DNA from: Pseudochelatococcus sp050946405
GTDB lineage: Bacteria; Pseudomonadota; Alphaproteobacteria; Rhizobiales; Beijerinckiaceae
Length of the DNA: 64,000 bases
Direction: 5' to 3'
Assembly (NCBI RefSeq): GCF_050946405.1
Contig: NZ_JBMNUS010000003.1
Location: 277,568-341,567, forward strand
Positions 24,118-35,126 of the stretch are shown here, in pieces. Every line of letters begins with the position of its first letter. Position 1 is the stretch's first letter. The notes beneath the pieces are model-generated. The model was not told where the DNA came from. It saw only the letters and a list, made by a program, of their open reading frames with translations, and did no database searches. A program made the translations under genes and the position numbers.

Positions 24118-25758
24118 TTACCTGTCGATCCAGGTATCGTAGGCGTTTTCCACGAGCTGATGGAACGGCCGGAAGCCGACCCCCTTGACGTGGGAAGCCG
24201 CGGCGATCTGGTCCTCGGAGATGTAGAGAGGCAGGGAATAGGCGTTTTCGAGCAGCACATGGCGCTGCAACTTCGCATAAAGCTCGAAGCGCTTCTTCAG
24301 GTCCTGAATGGCGGCCGCTTCGAGCAGCCATTGCGTCTGCTCGGGCGTCGCCGTGCCGTTGAAGTTGTTGCGGCCGCCCCTGTCGAGCGGCAGGTAGTGG
24401 ATTTCGAGTCCGTAGCCGTCGCCGGCCGTGTTGGAATTGCCGATCAGCGTGAAGGCGCCCTTCTTGCGCCGCTCGGAATGCGTGCCTGAATCGACATAGG
24501 CGATGCGCAGGTCGATGCCCGCGTTCTGCCGCGCCTGGGCTTGCAGGGCGAGCAGCAGCACGTCGCGCTGGTCGCGCAGCACGCTCTGGCTCTGCACGAC
24601 GTCGAGCGTCAGCCTCTGGCCGTCCTTCTTGCGGATGCCATCGGCGTCGCGCTCCGTCCAGCCGGCCTCGTCGAGCAGCTTGTTGGCGAGCGCCGGATCG
24701 TTGCCGTAGGTGTTCTCGATGCCGGCGTCGTAGAAAAGCGTATCGATGGGCGTGTTGAGCCCCCACGCGCGGGTGCGATGGCCGCGATAGACGGATTTGA
24801 GCACCGTATCGATGTCCAGCGCCGCGACCAGCGCTTTTCTGATGCGGATATCGGAGCCGATGCCGCTGGCGACGTTGAAGTAGAGCGTGAAGGGCGTGCC
24901 GCCGTTCAGCGCCGTCAGATAGATGTAGTCCGCCGTATCCTTGAACAGCTCCGCGTCGTTGCCGGAGATGCCCTCGATGGCGTCCACCTGCCCCGAGGTG
25001 AGCGCGCCGACGCGCACCGACGATTCCGGCAGGAAGCGGTAAGTCACGCTGTCCAGATAGGCCGGCCCCTGATGGGCGGCGTTGTCCGGCGCCCAGTTGT
25101 AATCCGGGTTCTTCCGGTAGGTGATTTCCTGCCCCTTGACGTATTTGTCGAGGATGAACGGCCCGGTGCCGGCGATTTCCGGCCCGCCCGCCTTCAGGTT
25201 GGGCGCCTTGAAGGCCGCCGGCGAGATGAATTCGAGCGCCGTCGCGAAAAACAGGAAGGGCGCATAAGGCTCCTTGAGTTTCAGCTCGACGGTGTGATCG
25301 TCGATGGCGCGCGCGCTTTCCAGATAGCGGATCGGGCCGGTGCTGAGCGCCGCCGTATATTCCACTTTCGCCGCCTCGGTGAAGTTCAGCGCGACGGCTT
25401 CGGCGTTGAAGGGCTGGCCGTCGGTGAACTTCACGTCCTTGCGCAGGGTGAAGGTGTAGGTCTTGCCGTCGTCCGACACCGTATAGCCGGTGGCGAGCCA
25501 CGGCACGTAATCGCCTTCCTTCGTGCGCGACAGCAGCGGCTCGTAGACGTTCCTGATCAGCAGCTTCGTCTTGGCGAGGTTGTGAATGTGCGGGTTAAGC
25601 GTCGTCGGCTCGTTCTCGAGCCCCCACGTCAGGGAGCCGCCCGGCACGGGTTTCTTCTCCGGCTGCTGCGCCGCGGCCGGCCATGCGCCGAGCGCGGAGG
25701 CGAGCATCGCGAGAGTGCCGATGCGGCCAAGCGTCCTGCGGTCGAGAACGATCGTCAT
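24118..25758 (-). CDS. ABC transporter substrate-binding protein, family 5 (dipeptide/oligopeptide type) A
   Basis: A 546-residue periplasmic binding protein (SBP family 5) with a signal peptide ending AAAQ-QP. GGSLTWGLENEPTTLNPH and GTGPFILDKYVKGQEITYRKNPDYNW are the standard family segments. It lies at the distal end of a minus-strand unit: permease B, permease C, double ATPase, LLM oxygenase, this gene. It is a clear paralogue of the binding protein at 33424-35055 (shared VRVGALTSGQVDAIEGISGNDA, RGHRTRAWG, GNSNT). No lipobox Cys. Family-5 proteins bind peptides, opines, glutathione and other small organic ligands; a sulfur-containing ligand is inferred from the linked oxygenases. Confidence 0.9.
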   Translation of the reverse strand: MTIVLDRRTLGRIGTLAMLASALGAWPAAAQQPEKKPVPGGSLTWGLENEPTTLNPHIHNLAKTKLLIRNVYEPLLSRTKEGDYVPWLATGYTVSDDGKTYTFTLRKDVKFTDGQPFNAEAVALNFTEAAKVEYTAALSTGPIRYLESARAIDDHTVELKLKEPYAPFLFFATALEFISPAAFKAPNLKAGGPEIAGTGPFILDKYVKGQEITYRKNPDYNWAPDNAAHQGPAYLDSVTYRFLPESSVRVGALTSGQVDAIEGISGNDAELFKDTADYIYLTALNGGTPFTLYFNVASGIGSDIRIRKALVAALDIDTVLKSVYRGHRTRAWGLNTPIDTLFYDAGIENTYGNDPALANKLLDEAGWTERDADGIRKKDGQRLTLDVVQSQSVLRDQRDVLLLALQAQARQNAGIDLRIAYVDSGTHSERRKKGAFTLIGNSNTAGDGYGLEIHYLPLDRGGRNNFNGTATPEQTQWLLEAAAIQDLKKRFELYAKLQRHVLLENAYSLPLYISEDQIAAASHVKGVGFRPFHQLVENAYDTWIDR

Positions 25759-25803
25759 GATGAGGATATCCCGTCGTTGCGTTGATGGATGGGGTTGACG
25801 AAA

Positions 25804-27120
25804 TCAGGAAGCGGCCCGGAGCGCCGCCGCGTCCGCCTTGCGGGCCGCGCCGAGGCCCAGATGTCCGCGCAGGGTCGTGCCGGCGTAGTCCTTGCGGAAG
25901 ACGCCGCGCTCCTGCAACAGCGGCACAACCTTGTCGACGAACGAGTCGAACCCGCCCGGAATGAGATGGGGAACGAGGATGAAGCCGTCCGAAGCGTCGG
26001 CCTGCACGTAGCGGTCGATTTCCCGCGCCACGGTGTCCGGCGTGCCGATGAACCATTGCCGGTCCGTCACCCGGATGATGAGATCGCGGATGCTCAGCTT
26101 GTCGCGCTCCGCGATCTCGCGCCACTCGCGCGCCGCGGCGAGCACGTCGTCGTGCTGGCGGGTGCGTCCGCGCGCCAGTTTATGGTCCGACACGTCCGGG
26201 TCGACCTCCGGCAGCGGCCCGTCGGGATCGTAGGCGGAGAGATCGCGGTTCCAGAGCTGCTCCAGCAGGACGATGGCGTTTTTCGGGCCGACCTGCTGCA
26301 AGCGGATCGCCCGGTGCTTCTCGCGCGCTTCCTCCTCCGTGTCGCCCAGCACGAAGGCCGCGCCGGGCAGGATCTTCAGATCGTCCGGCTTGCGTCCGTA
26401 TTTCGCCAGCCGCGCCTTCACATCCGCGTAGAACGCCTGCCCGTCCTCCAGCGTGCCGTGGCGCGAGAAGATGGCGTCCGCGTGGCTTGCCGCGAACTCG
26501 CGCCCGGCGTCGGAATCGCCCGCCTGAAGGATCACCGGATGCCCCTGCGGCAGCGCGGGCAGCGCGACATGGCCGTGGACGTCGAAATGCCTGGTCGTCA
26601 CGTCGAGACGGCCGTCGCCTCCCGCCGCGTCCCACAAGGCGCGGGAAGCGTCGATCAGTTGCGCCGCGCGCTCGTAGCGCTCGCCGTGGGGCAGGAAGTC
26701 GTCGCGCCGGAAGTTCGCGCCGGTGAACGCACCGGGCGAGGTGACGACATTCCATGCCGCGCGGCCGTTCGACAGAATGTCGAGCGTCGCGAGCTGGCGC
26801 GCCAGCGCGTAGGGCTCGTTGAAGGTGGTCGTCAGGGTGCCCGCGAGGCCGATGTGCCGCGTGACGCCCGCCAGCGCCGCGAGCACCGCGAGCGTGTTCG
26901 GACGGCCGACGACATCGAGCTCGTGCAGCTTGCCCTTCTGCTCGCGCACGCGCAATCCTTCGGCGAGGAAGATGAAATCGAGCTTTCCCCGCTCCGCCGC
27001 CTGCGCGAAATGCCGGAAGGACGAGAAGTCTATCTGGCTTCCCGCCTCCGGATCGCTCCAGACCGTCTGATTGTTCACGCCGGGAAAATGCGCCGCGAGG
27101 ATGACCTGTTTCAATGACAT
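25804..27120 (-). CDS. LLM-class FMN-dependent monooxygenase, NtaA/DszA type (5)
   Basis: A 438-residue oxygenase with GTLTTTFNEPYALARQLATLDILSNGRAAWNVVTSPGAFTGANFRRDD. It is a close paralogue of the plus-strand gene at 21526-22815. It lies between an SBP gene and a double ATPase gene on the same strand (gaps of 45 and 40 bases), so oxygenase and importer are made together, an arrangement that couples uptake with oxidation of the imported compound. AGGAAACCGCC precedes the ATG. The C terminus carries an extra Ala-rich tail (ARKADAAALRAAS). Substrate unknown. Confidence 0.88.
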   Translation of the reverse strand: MSLKQVILAAHFPGVNNQTVWSDPEAGSQIDFSSFRHFAQAAERGKLDFIFLAEGLRVREQKGKLHELDVVGRPNTLAVLAALAGVTRHIGLAGTLTTTFNEPYALARQLATLDILSNGRAAWNVVTSPGAFTGANFRRDDFLPHGERYERAAQLIDASRALWDAAGGDGRLDVTTRHFDVHGHVALPALPQGHPVILQAGDSDAGREFAASHADAIFSRHGTLEDGQAFYADVKARLAKYGRKPDDLKILPGAAFVLGDTEEEAREKHRAIRLQQVGPKNAIVLLEQLWNRDLSAYDPDGPLPEVDPDVSDHKLARGRTRQHDDVLAAAREWREIAERDKLSIRDLIIRVTDRQWFIGTPDTVAREIDRYVQADASDGFILVPHLIPGGFDSFVDKVVPLLQERGVFRKDYAGTTLRGHLGLGAARKADAAALRAAS

Positions 27121-27160
27121 GGCGGTTTCCTGTTTTCGTTTCCGAAGGCCTTGCCGGCGG

Positions 27161-28854
<1,694 letters not shown>

Positions 28855-28858
<4 letters not shown>

Positions 28859-29730
28859 GCGCGCCCTCCCCGGTCCTGAAGATGGCGGGCGACGCGGTTG
28901 GCGGCGAGCACGGAAGCGACGACGACGAGGCCGGGCAACGTCGTGTACCACCACGCCACGGCGATGAAGTTGCGCCCCTCGGCGATCAGAAGCCCCCATT
29001 CGGGTTGCGGCGGCGGCGTGCCGAAGCCCAGGAAGCTCAAGGCCGCGATGTCGAGAACCGCCGCGCCGAATTCGAGCGCCGCGAGCGCCAGGATCGGCCC
29101 CAGCGCATGCGGCAGGATGTGGTGCCACACGACGCCGAGCCGGCTCACGCCGCAGGTTTCGGCCGCCTCCACGAACAGGCTGACGCGCCAGCGCAGCACC
29201 TCGCCGCGCGTCAGGCGCGCGAAGGTGGCCACCGACGACATGCCGACCGCGATGGCGATGTTGACGATGCTGAAGCCCAGAACGGTGACGATCGCCATCG
29301 ACAGCAGCAGCGAGGGAATCGCCATCAGCACATCGGTGAGCCGCATCAGCACGGCGTCGACCCGTCCGCCGAGAAAGCCCGCCGTTACCCCCACCGCGCC
29401 GCCGACGACGAAGGCGATGAGCACGGCGAGCGCCGTGGCCTGAAGGGTGATGGCCGAGCCGTAGACGGTGCGCGTGAAGATGTCGCGTCCCAGATGGTCG
29501 GTGCCGAACCAGTATTCGGCCGAAGGAGGCAGCAGCGCGTCGCGCGGAATGCCCCGGATGGGATCGCGGGAGGTGAACAGCTCCGGCGCGATCGCCCATG
29601 AAAGCACGGTGGCGAGCACGAGCACGCTCAACAGCAACACCGGCTGAAAGCGGAACCGCCCGATGCGCAGGCGTCCGGCTCTCGCCGGTCCGTCGGTTTC
29701 CGCTTCCCGGCCGAGCAGCAGATCGGTCAT
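28855..29730 (-). CDS. Dipeptide-type ABC transporter permease, DppC-like (system 1)
   Basis: A 291-residue inner-membrane permease with an N-terminal helix, the DppC-type periplasmic motif YWFGTDHLGRDIFTRTVYG, and about five further helices. The EAA loop reads EAAETCGVSRLGVVWHHILPHALGPI. It pairs with the DppB-like permease, whose stop it overlaps by four bases, and with the double ATPase downstream. Together with a family-5 binding protein this is a complete importer. The family is certain and the ligand is not. Confidence 0.93.
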
Positions 29731-30677
29731 GCCGCACCTCCGCTTTTCAGGTGGCGAATGCGCGGATCGAGAACCGGGTAAAGCAGGTCCACCAGCAGAT
29801 TTACCGCCACGAACACGATCGCCGCCAGCACGACGACGCCCTGGACGACCGGAATGTCCTGCGTATGCACGGCGCCCTCTGCAAGCCGCCCGATGCCGTC
29901 GCGCGAAAACACCGTTTCGGTGACGACGGAACCGGCAAGCAGGTTGCCGGTCAGCACGCCGGTGAGGCTGAGCACGGGAATCGCCGCATTGGGCAGAACA
30001 TGCACGAACAGCAGGCGCAGGCGCGTCAGCCCCCGCGAGCGGATCGCGTCGATGAACGGCTGCCGCCATACCCCTTGCAGGGAGCGCGCCAGCACCTGCG
30101 CGAGCTTCGCGCCCGTGGGAACGGACAGCGTGATCGCCGGCAGCACGAGCGATCGCCAGCCGTCGTTGCCGATGGCCGGGAATAGCGGCAGGTTGAACGA
30201 AAACGCCTGCAACAGCAGCAGGCCGATCCAGAATGTCGGCAGGGAGACCCCGACCGAGGGCAGCGAGAACAGCAGCGACTGCCAGCGGGCGCTTCGCGCG
30301 ACGCTCGCCGCCAGCGCCAGCCCGACGCCGACAACGACCGACAGGATGAGCGAGATGGCGGCGAGCAGGGCCGTTTGCGGCACGGCCTCCGCCAGCAGCG
30401 CCACCACCGGCTTGCCGCTCTGGATCGAGTTGCCGAGATCGAACGCCACGGCGCGCGACAAGGCATGCGCGTATTGCATGAGGAAAGGCTGATCGAGAAA
30501 ATATTCGGCGCGCAGCAGATCGATCTGCGCCTGGTCCACCATGCTCTGCTCGCCCTTGTTGAGCATGATCGTCACCGGATCGCTCGGCAGGACGTAGAGG
30601 ATCAGGAAGGATACCGAGAAGGCGGCCCAAAGCACGAAAAGCGCCTGTCCCAACCGTCTGGCGATGTAGAAAGCCAT
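29727..30677 (-). CDS. Dipeptide-type ABC transporter permease, DppB-like (system 1)
   Basis: A 316-residue inner-membrane protein with six predicted helices. It begins MAFYIARRLGQALFVLWAAFSVSFLILYVLPSDPV, as DppB-type permeases do, and ends YPVLDPRIR. The EAA-type loop FIDAIRSRGLTRLRLLFVHVLPNAAIPVL contacts the ATPase. It follows the binding-protein gene at 30745-32337 with a strong hairpin in the 67-base gap. Overlap ATGA with the DppC-like gene. Confidence 0.93.
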   Translation of the reverse strand: MAFYIARRLGQALFVLWAAFSVSFLILYVLPSDPVTIMLNKGEQSMVDQAQIDLLRAEYFLDQPFLMQYAHALSRAVAFDLGNSIQSGKPVVALLAEAVPQTALLAAISLILSVVVGVGLALAASVARSARWQSLLFSLPSVGVSLPTFWIGLLLLQAFSFNLPLFPAIGNDGWRSLVLPAITLSVPTGAKLAQVLARSLQGVWRQPFIDAIRSRGLTRLRLLFVHVLPNAAIPVLSLTGVLTGNLLAGSVVTETVFSRDGIGRLAEGAVHTQDIPVVQGVVVLAAIVFVAVNLLVDLLYPVLDPRIRHLKSGGAA

Positions 30678-30696
30678 ATGACACCCGTCTCCTTGC

Positions 30697-30726
30697 CCTC
30701 TTCCGCCCGCAGGCGGACGGAAGAGG
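30697..30726 (-). terminator. Intercistronic hairpin between binding protein and permease (system 1)
   Basis: CCTCTTCCG (30697-30705) pairs with CGGAAGAGG (30718-30726), with additional inner pairing of CGCC and GGCG. It sits between the SBP stop and the permease start. Such hairpins often protect or partly terminate the SBP transcript so that binding protein exceeds permease. Confidence 0.65.
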
Positions 30727-30744
30727 AAGCGTCGTCATGGAAGG

Positions 30745-32337
30745 TCAGCGCGCGATCCAGGTATCGTAGAATTGCAGGCGCGAGGACGCCTCGAAGTGAA
30801 GGCCGTGGATGTTCTTGCCCGTCGCGATCACCGTCGTCAGCTCGACGAGCGGGATCGAATGCCCCTCGCGCACCAGGATGTCGCTGGCGCGGGCAATGAG
30901 GTCGCGGCGCGTCCCTGTGTCCAGCGTGGCGCTCGATTGCGTCAGCAGGTCGTCCACCTCGCCCGGCGCGCGGGCATTCACGTTGCGGCCGGTCGCCACG
31001 AAGACGGTGCGCAACACGTCGGGGTCGGCGCGCGTCAGGTTGTAGAACTGGAACGCGAACTGCTTCGACGCCTGGATGGCGTTCACCTGGCTGATGGTGC
31101 TCCTGTCCAGTTGCAGGTCGATGCCGACGGCGCGCAATTGCTGCTGCACGAGTTCAAGGAACGGCGCATTCTGCCAGTACGTGAGCTTGAACGAGAGGGG
31201 CTTGCCGTCCCTGGCGCGAATGCCGTCCGCTCCCGGAACCCAGCCTGCCTCGTCGAGCAGCTTCTTCGCGCCCTCGGGATCGAAGACGAGATCGGCCGAC
31301 TGGTCCTTGTAAAGCGGCGTGGTGCGCGCCAGCGCGCCGATCGCCGGGTTCTGGAACTTCGAGATGACGGCCCTCAGTTCCTCCCGGTTGACGGCTTTCG
31401 AGATCGCCACGCGCACCGCACGCTCGTCGGCGATGGGCCGCGCCTCGTTCGGGAACAGGTTGTAGACCACGCCCGGATTGGGGCGCGCGAGAATCGGGAA
31501 CTTCTGCGCCTCCAGCAGCCGCTCGTCCTGCGGCAGCACGCCGGTGTTCACGTCGATCTGCCCCGAGACGAGGCTGCCGATGCGCACGCCCGATTCGGGA
31601 ATGATGCGGATGTGGATTCCCTCCAGCCACGCCTTGCCCGCATGCGTGGCCAGCGAGGACGGCCAGTTGTAATCGTCGCGGCGCGCGAGCCTCACGTGCT
31701 GGTTGTTCACGAACTCGGTCAGCGTGAACGGCCCGGTGCCGGCAAGCTTGCCCTGGCAGCGTTCCTCCGGCGACGTGCCGAGAGTCGATGCGGCGAAGAA
31801 GCCGAGGCTCATGGTCGAGGTGGCTTGCAGAAACTGCGCGCTGGGTTGCTTGAAGCGGATGACGACGGTATCGGCCGCCGGAGTCTCGATGGACTCAAGA
31901 CCGTTGAGATAGGTCGAGCCGAGCGAGGAGCGCGCGCCGAGCGCCACGATGCCCTCGAAATTCGCCTTGACGGCGGCGGCGTCGAAGGGCGTGCCGTCGC
32001 TGAACGTCACGCCGTCGCGCAGGCGGAAGGTGAATTCGCGGCTGTCCGCGCTGACCGTCCATTCCTTTGCGAGCCACGGCACGATCTCGCCGGTCTCGGG
32101 GTGCTGGTCCGTCAGCGAGTCGGTGAGCTGGCGGCCGATGTTCAGCGCCGTGTTGTTGCCGACCTGCTGCGGGTCGACGCAATTGGGATCGCCCTCGAAC
32201 GCCACGCGCAGGACGCCGCCTTCCTTCGGTTCGGGAGCCTGCGCCCATGCCGCGGGCGCGGCGAGGGCGATCATCGCGACGAAGCCGCCCGCCAGCCCCG
32301 CCCGGATGGCGGCGGGAACGGCCCTGCCCTCTTTCAT
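30745..32337 (-). CDS. ABC transporter substrate-binding protein, family 5, B
   Basis: A 530-residue periplasmic binding protein. The ATG at 32337 (after GAGGACGAGA) gives a normal signal peptide ending AAWAQ-AP; an in-frame ATG at 32391 also has a GAGGA-type site and would add 18 residues, so the start is not certain. GVLRVAFEGDPNCVDPQQVGNNT and GTGPFTLTEFVNNQHVRLARRDDYNW are family-5 segments. Unlike the other three binding proteins here it has two Cys (GDPNCVDP, EERCQGK), a possible disulphide. It is the first gene of the minus-strand importer and oxygenase unit, divergent from the GNAT gene. Confidence 0.9.
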   Translation of the reverse strand: MKEGRAVPAAIRAGLAGGFVAMIALAAPAAWAQAPEPKEGGVLRVAFEGDPNCVDPQQVGNNTALNIGRQLTDSLTDQHPETGEIVPWLAKEWTVSADSREFTFRLRDGVTFSDGTPFDAAAVKANFEGIVALGARSSLGSTYLNGLESIETPAADTVVIRFKQPSAQFLQATSTMSLGFFAASTLGTSPEERCQGKLAGTGPFTLTEFVNNQHVRLARRDDYNWPSSLATHAGKAWLEGIHIRIIPESGVRIGSLVSGQIDVNTGVLPQDERLLEAQKFPILARPNPGVVYNLFPNEARPIADERAVRVAISKAVNREELRAVISKFQNPAIGALARTTPLYKDQSADLVFDPEGAKKLLDEAGWVPGADGIRARDGKPLSFKLTYWQNAPFLELVQQQLRAVGIDLQLDRSTISQVNAIQASKQFAFQFYNLTRADPDVLRTVFVATGRNVNARAPGEVDDLLTQSSATLDTGTRRDLIARASDILVREGHSIPLVELTTVIATGKNIHGLHFEASSRLQFYDTWIAR

Positions 32338-32474
32338 TCTCGTCCTCGTCGTGCCGCCGACGGCAGCGTCCGGGCCAACTCTGTCCAGCATTGAGATCCT
32401 CGATTGTCAACGCGCCGCGCGCGCACGGATGATCGACGGTCAGGCTAGAAGCCCGATCTTCGGATGTCAATAAA

Positions 32475-32606
32475 ATCCATAGATTTAATTATTTATGTTG
32501 AAGGCGCCCCGCCGCGCCTGCTGCCGCCCGTTGCCGGCCAGGGGATTGCACCCGCGCCTTGGAAAAAGGGGCTTGACAAGAGACGGTCGCATAGAAAGTC
32601 TATTAT
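32475..32606. promoter_or_regulatory. Divergent promoter region with ATAGA/TCTAT half-sites
   Basis: The 340-base gap between the binding protein (minus) and the GNAT gene (plus) holds ATAGA at 32479 in an AT-rich block facing the minus-strand unit, and the perfect inverted repeat ATAGA-AAG-TCTAT at 32591-32603 facing the plus-strand unit, with TTGACA at 32573-32578 upstream of it. No gene is seen in the gap. Confidence 0.45.
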
Positions 32607-32677
32607 GTCTGTCAATTAAGTTTTGTTTTGTGGCGGTGCGAGACGACAGGTCTCGATCGCGATCAGGGGAGCTGTGA

Positions 32678-33322
32678 ATGAGTGCCGGCGCGGTTGATGT
32701 ATCGACGCGGGATCATGTTGCCATCGATGCGGGAGCGCGCGGGCAGGCGCCCGCTCCCTCGCGGGAGGATATTCGCATCGCGACGGCGGAAGACGCGCCG
32801 GAATTGCTGGAGCTGTTGCACGCCGCCTATGGACCCATCCGTGAGCTGGGCATCCGCTTCACCGCCGCCACGGCCGATCTTCAGCAGGTGGAGCAGGTCG
32901 TCCGGCGGCATACGACCTTCGTGCTCCGGCGCGACGGCGCGATCGCGGGCACGGTGTCGGTGCGTTTTCCGTGGGCGGGCGGCGACACCCACATCACGAG
33001 CTATCCGTTCATTCACTGGTTCGCCGTCGCCCCGGCGCTGAAGCGGCAGTCCATCGGCGCGCGCATTCTCGACCATGCCGAAAACGCCTTCCTGCGCGAC
33101 CAGATCAAGGCGCCCGCGGTTTATCTGGCGACGGCGACCCGTCATCCGTGGCTCGTCGGGCTGTATGAACGGCGCGGATACGAGGGCTTTTACAAGCACA
33201 TCAGCAAGGGCGACGAAATCCTGTACCTGCGTCGGGTGCTGCATCCCGCGCTTTATGCGGCGCTCGACAGGGCCGAACACAAGCGTTTCGCGGATGCCGG
33301 GTCAACCGAGGGGCAATCGTGA
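32678..33322 (+). CDS. GNAT-family N-acetyltransferase
   Basis: A 214-residue GNAT acyltransferase. After an unstructured 28-residue leader, IRIATAEDAPELLELLHAAYGP starts the fold, and WFAVAPALKRQSIGARILDHAENAF is the acetyl-CoA pyrophosphate loop region (VxPxxRxxGIG-like, here with Lys-Arg-Gln-Ser-Ile-Gly). A strong AGGGGAG precedes the ATG. It is the first gene of the unit that includes binding protein C and importer system 2. In Bacillus the S-alkylcysteine salvage pathways use a GNAT acetyltransferase before an LLM monooxygenase, so N-acetylation of an imported S-substituted cysteine is a reasonable, untested role. Confidence 0.82.
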   Translation: MSAGAVDVSTRDHVAIDAGARGQAPAPSREDIRIATAEDAPELLELLHAAYGPIRELGIRFTAATADLQQVEQVVRRHTTFVLRRDGAIAGTVSVRFPWAGGDTHITSYPFIHWFAVAPALKRQSIGARILDHAENAFLRDQIKAPAVYLATATRHPWLVGLYERRGYEGFYKHISKGDEILYLRRVLHPALYAALDRAEHKRFADAGSTEGQS

Positions 33323-33423
33323 GCGCGGCGCCGCGGCTTGACGGGCGATGTCCGCGCCGCCCGCGAACGCACTCCACCTATTCCTTCTCGACAGCATCAT
33401 TTTCCTGAAAGGAACCAGACGAC

Positions 33424-35055
33424 ATGTCCCTGAGCATGACCCGCAAGAACTTCGTCGCGATGGCGGTCGGCGCCTCGCTCGCCCTTCTTGCCTCCGCTCC
33501 CGCGAGCGCCCGGGAGAAGACCCCCGTCAAGGGCGGATCGCTGACCTGGGGCGTGGAAACCGAGGCGGCCACGCTGAACCCGCATCTCAACGGGCAGGAC
33601 AAGACCAAGCTTTACCTGCGCAACGTCTACGAGACGCTGCTGGCGCGCACGGCCGACGGCGGCTATGTGCCGTGGCTGGCGACGGACTACAAGGTTTCGG
33701 AAGACGGCAAGACCTACACTTACACGCTGCGCGAGGGCGTGAAGTTCACCGACGGCGAGAAGCTGACGGCCGATGTCGTCGTGCAGAACTTCCTCAAGCT
33801 CAAGGATCCCGCCTACTCCCGCAGCACCAGCGCCGGGCCGGTGAAATGGCTCGCGGAGGCAAAGGCGCTCGACGAACGCACCGTGCAGCTCACGCTCTCG
33901 GATATCTATGCGCCGTTCCTCGATTTCTCCGCCGGCCTGGAAATCCTCTCGCCGAAGGCCTTCGCCTCCGAGCAGCTCAAGTCCGGCGGTCCCGAAATCG
34001 CGGGCACCGGGCCTTTCATCCTCAAGCGCTACGTCAAGGGGCAGGAACTGCACTACGTGCGCAATCCCGACTATAATTCGCCGCCCGCCAATGCCGCCAA
34101 TCAGGGGCCGGCCTATCTCGACGAGGTGACTTACCGCCTTCTGCCGGAATCGTCCGTGCGCACCGGCGCGCTGACTTCCGGCCAGGTCGACGTGATCGAG
34201 GGCATCTCGGGCAACGACGCCGCGCTGTTCGAGAACGACGGCGACTACACCTACCAGCATGCCCTCAACACCGGCACGCCCTATTCGCTGTTCCTGAACG
34301 TGGAATACGGGCCGACACAGGACGTGCGGGTACGCAAGGCGCTGATCGCCTCCGTCGATGTCGATGCGATCCTCAAGTCGATCTATCGCGGCCACCGCAC
34401 CCGCGCCTGGGGCATCACCTCGCCCATCGACGCCCATTTCTACGACAAGAGCATCGAGGGCAGCTACGGACCCGACCCCGAACTCGCGAACAGGCTGCTC
34501 GACGAGGCGGGCTGGACGGGCCGGGACGCGCAGGGCATCCGCACGAAAGACGGCGAACGGCTGACCATCGAGATCGTGCAGGCGCAGGCCACCGTGCGCG
34601 ACCAGCGCGACGTGCTGTTGCAGGCGATCCAGGCGCAGGCCAAGCAGACCGCGGGCATCGACGTGGCCATCGCCTATGTCGACGCCGGCACCTACACGGA
34701 GCGCCGCAACACCGGCAAGTTCGGTTCCATCGCCAATTCGAACACCCCGACCGACGGTGTGGATATCGAATATCACTATCTGCCGGTCAACGAGGGCGGC
34801 TCCATCAACTACAGCCGCGCGGCCGCGCCGGAACTGAAACAATGGCTGCGCGAGGCATCGAGCACGCATGACCTCAAGAAGCGGTTCGAGCTTTACGCCC
34901 GCCTGCAAAAGTTCGCCATCAACGAGCAGGCCTACGCCTTCCCGCTCTACGAGCCTGAGGATCAGGTCGCAGCGGCGTCCCATGTCAAGGGCATCTCCTT
35001 CCGCCCCTTCAAGCAACTGCCGGAAAGCGCCCACGGCGTCTGGCTGGACAAGTAA
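33424..35055 (+). CDS. ABC transporter substrate-binding protein, family 5, C
   Basis: A 543-residue periplasmic binding protein with a signal peptide ending APASA-RE. KGGSLTWGVETEAATLNPHLNG and GTGPFILKRYVKGQELHYVRNPDYNS mark family 5. It is closely paralogous to the protein at 24118-25758, the two differing in ligand-pocket stretches. GGAACCAGACGAC precedes the ATG. It is followed by a strong hairpin and then its own permease pair and ATPase. The ligand is unknown; the shared ancestry with protein A suggests related ligands. Confidence 0.92.
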   Translation: MSLSMTRKNFVAMAVGASLALLASAPASAREKTPVKGGSLTWGVETEAATLNPHLNGQDKTKLYLRNVYETLLARTADGGYVPWLATDYKVSEDGKTYTYTLREGVKFTDGEKLTADVVVQNFLKLKDPAYSRSTSAGPVKWLAEAKALDERTVQLTLSDIYAPFLDFSAGLEILSPKAFASEQLKSGGPEIAGTGPFILKRYVKGQELHYVRNPDYNSPPANAANQGPAYLDEVTYRLLPESSVRTGALTSGQVDVIEGISGNDAALFENDGDYTYQHALNTGTPYSLFLNVEYGPTQDVRVRKALIASVDVDAILKSIYRGHRTRAWGITSPIDAHFYDKSIEGSYGPDPELANRLLDEAGWTGRDAQGIRTKDGERLTIEIVQAQATVRDQRDVLLQAIQAQAKQTAGIDVAIAYVDAGTYTERRNTGKFGSIANSNTPTDGVDIEYHYLPVNEGGSINYSRAAAPELKQWLREASSTHDLKKRFELYARLQKFAINEQAYAFPLYEPEDQVAAASHVKGISFRPFKQLPESAHGVWLDK

Positions 35056-35062
35056 TCCGCGC

Positions 35063-35101
35063 GGCACGGAGGCGGCGGCCGCGAGCCGTCGCCTCCGTGC
35101 C
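35063..35101 (+). terminator. Strong intercistronic hairpin between binding protein C and permease
   Basis: GGCACGGAGGCG (35063-35074) and CGCCTCCGTGCC (35090-35101) form a perfect 12-bp stem with a 15-base loop, eight bases after the binding-protein stop and 25 before the permease start. There is no T-run, so mRNA stabilisation or partial termination is more likely than full termination. Confidence 0.75.
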
Positions 35102-35126
35102 CCATCGGCGTCTGGAGCATGGCCTC

